Below are positions 58,258-64,000 of a stretch of DNA of 64,000 nt, piece by piece. This stretch comes from Streptomyces sp. GESEQ-4 (GTDB lineage: Bacteria; Actinomycetota; Actinomycetes; Streptomycetales; Streptomycetaceae). The stretch spans positions 1 to 64,000 of the forward strand of contig NZ_JAFFSU010000028.1 in assembly GCF_017948455.1 (NCBI RefSeq), given 5' to 3'. The translations under genes and the position numbers were made by a program. The notes beneath the pieces were generated by a model. The model did no database searches. It was not told the origin of the DNA and worked only from the letters and a program-made list of their open reading frames with translations. Each line of letters opens with the position of its first letter. Within the stretch, counting starts at the first letter, position 1.

Positions 58258-59070
58258 TCAGAGCACGCGCACCGCACCCGACGCCGGGTACCCGGACAGG
58301 TCCTGGATCACCACACCCTTGGAGGGGTTGGCCGCGTCCAGGTACTGGCCGTTTCCGATGTAGACGCCCGTGTGGTACGCGGAACCCTTGCCGCCCCAGT
58401 ACAGGATGTCGCCCACCTGAACGTTGGACAGGGAGACCTCGGTACCGGCCATCGACTGGTCCTGCGACACCCGCGGAAGGTCCACGCCGACCTGCTTGAA
58501 CGCGGCCTGCACCAGGCTGGAGCAGTCCCAGGCGTCGGGGCCCGTGGCGCCCATGACGTAGGCGTCGCCCACCTGTGCCTGGAGGAACGAGATGACCGTC
58601 GCGACGCTGCCGCTGGCCGGAGCGGACACCGAGGCGGAGGCCTCCGTGCCGGCGTCGGCGGAGAGCGTGGTCCGCTCGGCGGCGCGGGAGGTGGCGGCCT
58701 CGGCGGCGGCCCTGCGGGCCTCCTCCGCCTTCTCCTTGGCCTCGGCCTTCTTCTTCGCCTCGGCGAGGTCCTTCTTGGCCTCCTTGGCGGCATCGGCGGC
58801 GGCCGCGTCGCGCTCGGCCTGCAGCTCATAGGTGGCCGCGGCCAGCTGGGTGGCCTGTGCGGACTGCTCGACCTGAGCGGTCAGGTCGGCGGTGAGCGTG
58901 GGCAGTTCGAGCGTCTGTGTCACCGGCTCGGCCGCGTTCGCCGAAGCGGACGCGCCGGCCACTGCCACGGTGCTGAGGATGCCACCGGCAACTCCGGCTC
59001 GCATCGCGACTGTCGACGTCGCGGTGCGGCGGGGTTTCCGGTGGCTGCGTATGTGAGCGGTGTGGGACAT
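58258..59070 (-). CDS. NlpC/P60-family cell-wall hydrolase
   Basis: A 270-residue exported peptidoglycan endopeptidase from ATG 59070. A signal peptide ends around residue 48 (ASASANAAEP); a long Ala/Glu/Lys coiled coil follows (about 60-135). The NlpC/P60 domain occupies about 150-270, with catalytic Cys in AWDCSSLVQAAFKQVG (Cys183), His in AYHTGVYIG (His233) and the third polar residue in the YLDAANP strand. It should cut D-Glu-meso-DAP-type stem-peptide bonds. The frame extends 19 codons upstream, but the shorter start is family-like. The very long, structured upstream region suggests RNA-level control. Confidence 0.92.
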   Translation of the reverse strand: MSHTAHIRSHRKPRRTATSTVAMRAGVAGGILSTVAVAGASASANAAEPVTQTLELPTLTADLTAQVEQSAQATQLAAATYELQAERDAAAADAAKEAKKDLAEAKKKAEAKEKAEEARRAAAEAATSRAAERTTLSADAGTEASASVSAPASGSVATVISFLQAQVGDAYVMGATGPDAWDCSSLVQAAFKQVGVDLPRVSQDQSMAGTEVSLSNVQVGDILYWGGKGSAYHTGVYIGNGQYLDAANPSKGVVIQDLSGYPASGAVRVL

Positions 59071-59690
59071 GGGACTAACCGGTATCAGGGGCTCCTCCAT
59101 ACCTTCAAGAAACGTGTGCTGCGCCACAGTTGTTCAATCGGCGCCCTGAATCCCGGGCGCGTCACTCCTTATTGACGCCGTAACGGACATTGCGGACGGC
59201 CGCCATTCGGCCGGTGATCACGGCCTTTCTTCGTTACGCCCGAATTGCCCCCCGCTTACCACTGGTTGGGACAGGTGGCCAACCCCGGTTCTCCTCCGCC
59301 CCTCACGGGTGTGGCGGAGGTCACGCAACGGTTACGGACCCGGGTGCGTCCTGCGTGCACACCTCCACCGAATCCGCTCGTGAATGCGCGCACGCGTCCA
59401 CACCCCACACCGCCCCTCCCTCCGATGTGTGAACGCGGCCCTCTATCAAGGCCCCGCGTCCAGTGCGAATTTGCATGCAAGGGAAGTCTCTTGATATGGA
59501 GACGCCGCCTCTCAACTGCGTCGACGAGCGGAAATATCACCTCTGGTGATCACTCGGACGCTTCTCGTGTGAAGATCACCGCTCATCCGACTTCATGATC
59601 CTTCGTCAGGTGGTGGAGATCACAAAGCTTGTGCAATACCCCGTGTCGCAGATCACAGAGCGCCGGGCATAAGATGCGAGGCAGTTGGGC
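59071..59690 (-). promoter_or_regulatory. long structured region upstream of the NlpC/P60 gene
   Basis: About 620 bp without genes. Hairpins are visible: GGTTGG/CCAACC (59264-59284), CCTCCGCC/GGCGGAGG (59293-59320) and CGGCCG-CCATT-CGGCCG near 59187-59203. Long leaders with a c-di-AMP (ydaO-type) riboswitch precede many actinobacterial NlpC/P60 genes, but I could not find the conserved GGGGTGAATC element, so a riboswitch is not established. The region near 59,430-59,640 is AT-richer and likely holds promoters. Confidence 0.45.
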
Positions 59691-59708
59691 TTGTGACCTG
59701 CTTCACAT
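59670..59708 (+). promoter_or_regulatory. nuo promoter with Rex-type operator
   Basis: TTGTGACCTGCTTCACAT (59691-59708) fits the Rex operator pattern TTGTGAA-N4-TTCACAA with only positions 7 and 18 deviating. It lies about 110 bases before nuoA and 15 bases after a -10-like TAAGAT (59670-59675), so Rex bound here would block initiation. Rex responds to the NADH/NAD+ ratio and is known to control nuo genes in S. coelicolor. The core TGTGA-N6-TCACA also matches a Crp site. Confidence 0.8.
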
Positions 59709-59813
59709 GTTCTCGATCTTCGCCGGGACGGGCGGGGTTCGTGGGACAGGTGAGGCGGGTGCGACCCCGGCCAACCGCCAGCAGTCAGTGCCGACTGAGA
59801 GGAGCGAGGAGCG

Positions 59814-60173
59814 GTGAACGCGTATGCGCCCATCCTCGTACTGGGAGCCCTCGGGGCAGGCTTTGCGATCTTCTCCGTGGTCATGGCCACGCTGATCGGT
59901 CCGAAGCGTTACAACCGGGCCAAGCTCGAGGCCTACGAGTGCGGCATCGAGCCGACCCCCACGCCGGCCGGCGGCGGGCGTTTCCCGATCAAGTACTACC
60001 TGACGGCGATGCTCTTCATCATCTTCGATATCGAGATCGTCTTCCTCTACCCCTGGGCCGTCACCTTCGACGCCCTGGGTGTTTTCGGGCTCGTGGAGAT
60101 GCTGCTCTTCGTGCTCACCGTCTTCGTGGCCTACGCGTACGTATGGCGACGCGGCGGCCTGGAATGGGACTGA
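59814..60173 (+). CDS. nuoA: NADH-quinone oxidoreductase subunit A
   Basis: Membrane subunit of complex I, 119 residues, with three helices. The family region KLEAYECGIEPTP, containing the conserved Glu-Cys-Gly, and RFPIKYYLTAMLFIIFDIEIVFLYPWA are clear. First gene of the nuo operon. GTG start after AGGAGCG. A Rex-type operator lies upstream. Confidence 0.97.
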   Translation: MNAYAPILVLGALGAGFAIFSVVMATLIGPKRYNRAKLEAYECGIEPTPTPAGGGRFPIKYYLTAMLFIIFDIEIVFLYPWAVTFDALGVFGLVEMLLFVLTVFVAYAYVWRRGGLEWD

Positions 60174-60186
60174 GGGGCCTTAACTC

Positions 60187-60737
<551 letters not shown>

Positions 60738-60741
<4 letters not shown>

Positions 60742-61489
60742 GCGACGCCAACGGCACCAACGGGGCGTCGAACGGGGTGAACCCCGAGAAGGACCTCGGT
60801 GCGGACAACCTCCCCGGCCAGCGCGGTGAGGGCGGTGAGGAGATCCGCGTCCAGCGCGGCATGTTCGGCGCCAACAACGGCGGCGACACTTCCGGCTACG
60901 GCGGCCTGGTCCGCTCGGTCCGACTCCCGGGACCGGCGAGCCGCCCCTACGGCGGGTGGTTCGACGAGGTCGCCGACGAACTCGAGGGCGCGCTGGAGGA
61001 ACAGGGCCTCCTCCCCGAGAACGCGATCGAGAAGACGATCGTCGACCGCGGCGAACTCACCTTCCACATCGAACGCGAGCACCTGCTCCGCGTCGCCCGC
61101 ACCCTGCGCGACGACCCCGCCCTGCGCTTCGAGCTCTGCACCGGCGTGAGCGGTGTCCACTATCTCCACGACAAGGGCCGCGAGCTGCACGCCGTCTACC
61201 ACCTGCGCTCGATCACCCACAACCGGCTGATCCGCCTGGAAGTCAGCGCCCCGGACGCCGACCCGCACATCCCGTCCCTGGTCTCCGTCTATCCGACCAA
61301 CGACTGGCACGAGCGCGAGACCTACGACTTCTACGGCATCGTCTTCGACGGTCACCCGGCCCTGACGCGGATCATGATGCCGGACGACTGGCAGGGCCAC
61401 CCGCAGCGCAAGGACTACCCCCTCGGCGGCATCCCCGTCGAGTACAAGGGCGCCCAGATCCCGGCTCCGGACCAGCGGAGGTCGTACTC

Positions 61490-61493
<4 letters not shown>
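60738..61493 (+). CDS. nuoC: NADH-quinone oxidoreductase subunit C
   Basis: The 30-kDa complex I subunit, 251 residues. A Gly/Asn-rich N-terminus (about 1-60) precedes the domain that contains RELHAVYHLRSITHNRLIRLEV, the NDWHERETYDFYGIVFDGHP motif and GHPQRKDYPLGG. Unfused to nuoD, as usual in actinobacteria. It overlaps nuoB and nuoD by four bases each, so the genes are translationally coupled. Confidence 0.97.
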
Positions 61494-62808
<1,315 letters not shown>

Positions 62809-62812
<4 letters not shown>

Positions 62813-63681
62813 CCACCTCTTCTTCGGAGCGGGGCGTCAGCCTGGGCATGCCCGAACTGCCCGCGCCCGGCTACCCGGACGACGTTCGAGCCCGGCTGGA
62901 GACCGACGCGCGCGAGATCATCGCCCGCTACCCGGACTCCCGGTCCGCGCTGCTGCCGTTGCTGCACCTCGTCCAGTCGGAGGAGGGCCATGTCACGCGC
63001 ACCGGGATGCGGTTCTGCGCGGACATGCTCGACCTGACCACGGCCGAGGTCACCGCGGTCGCCACCTTCTACACCATGTACCGGCGCAGGCCGAGCGGTG
63101 ACTACCAGGTCGGCGTCTGCACCAACACGCTCTGCGCGGTGATGGGCGGGGACGCGATCTTCGAGGAGCTCCAGGAGCACCTCGGCGTCGGCAACGGCGA
63201 GACCACCGACGACGGCAAGGTCACCCTGGAGCACATCGAGTGCAACGCGGCCTGCGACTTCGCGCCGGTCGTGATGGTCAACTGGGAGTTCTTCGACAAC
63301 CAGACCCCGGCCACCGCCAAGCGTCTCGTCGACGACCTGCGCGCGGGACGTCCGGTCGAGCCCACGCGCGGGGCGCCGCTGTGCACCTTCAAGGAGACCG
63401 CCCGGATCCTCGCCGGCTTCCCCGACGAGCGGCCAGGGGCCGTCGAGGCAAGCGGCGGAGCGGGACCCGCCTCGCTGGTGGGCCTCCGCCTGGCCAGGGG
63501 AGAGGCCGCACCCGCGCGTGTGGTCCATCCGCGGGAGGGCGGCCCGCACACCGAGCCGCAGGACAGGGCCGTACACGAGCCGTCACCCACAGAACACCTG
63601 AGCTCGCACGACGCGCCGCAGGACACATCGGCATCCGACCCTGCCCACCCGGCAGGGCCTACCGCCGAGGAGGGGGAGTGA
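62809..63681 (+). CDS. nuoE: NADH-quinone oxidoreductase subunit E with disordered C-terminal extension
   Basis: The 24-kDa [2Fe-2S] subunit (N1a), 290 residues. Ligands are Cys104 and Cys109 (VGVCTNTLCAVMG) and Cys145 and Cys149 (ECNAACDFAPVV). The core ends near residue 205; the last 85 residues are Pro/Glu/Ala/Ser-rich (PTEHLSSHDAPQDTSASDP) and look unstructured. GTG start overlapping nuoD by four bases; its stop shares a base with the nuoF ATG. Confidence 0.96.
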
Positions 63682-64000
63682 TGACCTTGGCAGCCGAGAT
63701 CAAGGACACGAGTCCTGAAAAGCTGCTCGCACCCGTGCTGTCGGCCTTCTGGGACGAGGACAGGTCCTGGACGCTGGACGTCTACCGAAGGCACGAAGGA
63801 TACGAGGGGCTGCGCAAGGCACTCGCCATGTCGCCGGACGACCTCATCGCGTATGTGAAGGAGTCCGGGCTGCGGGGCCGCGGCGGCGCGGGATTCCCGA
63901 CGGGAATGAAATGGCAGTTCATTCCCCAGGGTGATGGAAAACCGCACTATCTAGTTGTCAACGCCGACGAGTCGGAGCCCGGAACGTGCAAGGACATTCC
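63681..64000 (+). CDS. nuoF: NADH-quinone oxidoreductase subunit F (5' part, cut by window end)
   Basis: The first about 106 residues of the NADH-binding subunit. YEGLRKALAMSPDDLIAYVKESGLRGRGGAGFPTGMKW contains the FMN/NADH glycine-rich motif GRGGAGFP, and VVNADESEPGTCKD is the FMN-binding segment. The start overlaps the nuoE stop by one base. The iron-sulfur N3 ligands lie beyond the window. Confidence 0.97.
   Translation, partial: MTLAAEIKDTSPEKLLAPVLSAFWDEDRSWTLDVYRRHEGYEGLRKALAMSPDDLIAYVKESGLRGRGGAGFPTGMKWQFIPQGDGKPHYLVVNADESEPGTCKDI

Noticed and set aside
59264..59320. ydaO (c-di-AMP) riboswitch upstream of the NlpC/P60 gene
   Set aside because: Hairpins are present, but the conserved GGGGTGAATC-type core was not found; kept only as a structured leader.
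59692..59707. Crp site TGTGA-N6-TCACA before nuoA
   Set aside because: It matches Crp perfectly, but the outer bases and the target (nuo) fit Rex better, so it is reported as a Rex operator.

Overview
The window is a stretch of a Streptomyces (or very close actinomycete) chromosome. Evidence: very high GC with strong G/C third positions, many GTG/TTG starts, translationally coupled operons, rare TTA (bldA-type) codons in only two genes, Tat and lipoprotein signals, and a gene order I recall from the S. coelicolor core (hemL - ccs genes - mqn genes - nuo operon). I could not run a database search, so names rest on motifs and remembered families.

Layout. 1-4.3 kb: an almost pure G tract, an M20 peptidase, a secreted beta-propeller phytase, a decayed DinB-like gene and a Cys-rich lipoprotein. 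4.3-8.3 kb: a double-domain Lrp/AsnC regulator divergent from an AbgT transporter plus a carboxypeptidase G2-like peptidase (uptake and cleavage of an aminoacyl-glutamate such as p-aminobenzoyl-glutamate). 8.3-10.5 kb: an ECF41-type sigma factor divergent from a SnoaL-LUD fusion gene; both share one duplicated, mirror-image promoter element. 10.6-19.3 kb: hemL, a histidine phosphatase, a NodB-like lipoprotein and the System II cytochrome c maturation genes (TlpA/ResA, CcdA, ResB, CcsB). 19.3-21.3 kb: an ECF sigma factor with a CU044_5270-type membrane protein, and an SRPBCC protein. 21.3-26.2 kb: a nucleobase cluster (2OG-Fe(II) oxygenase, cytosine-deaminase-like enzyme, PucR regulator, NCS1 permease). 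26.7-32.6 kb: futalosine menaquinone genes mqnL (UbiD-like), mqnP (UbiA-like), mqnM (UbiX-like) and mqnE, with a rhomboid protease and an Lrp regulator between them. 32.6-41.7 kb: accessory genes (an epimerase remnant, UdgX, GNAT, DUF4229, TetR, MaoC, FadD, an orphan sugar-binding lipoprotein, LysR, a methyltransferase). 41.7-45 kb: a cold-shock gene, mqnA and a receptor-like Ser/Thr kinase. 45-49.2 kb: YfhO, a GT2 glycosyltransferase and GtrA, which look like a three-component extracytoplasmic glycosylation system whose first gene carries two TTA codons. 49.2-56.2 kb: a prepilin-peptidase-like protein, mqnC, a frameshifted chitinase remnant, an acyltransferase, menG, a PASTA protein, GNAT, and a geranylgeranyl-reductase-family enzyme. 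56.3-59.1 kb: a Tat-exported FAD oxidoreductase with a TTA codon and an NlpC/P60 hydrolase. 59.8 kb to the end: nuoA-nuoF (nuoF cut by the window edge) behind a Rex-type operator.

How it fits together: most core genes serve respiration. They make heme precursor (hemL), mature c-type cytochromes (ccs), build and methylate menaquinone (mqn/menG, possibly side-chain reduction), and provide complex I (nuo) under redox control. mqnB and mqnD are not in the window. Interspersed are five copies plus one variant of a dispersed intergenic palindromic repeat, three decayed genes and several small regulator/target cassettes. No tRNA, rRNA, CRISPR array, insertion sequence or prophage was recognised.
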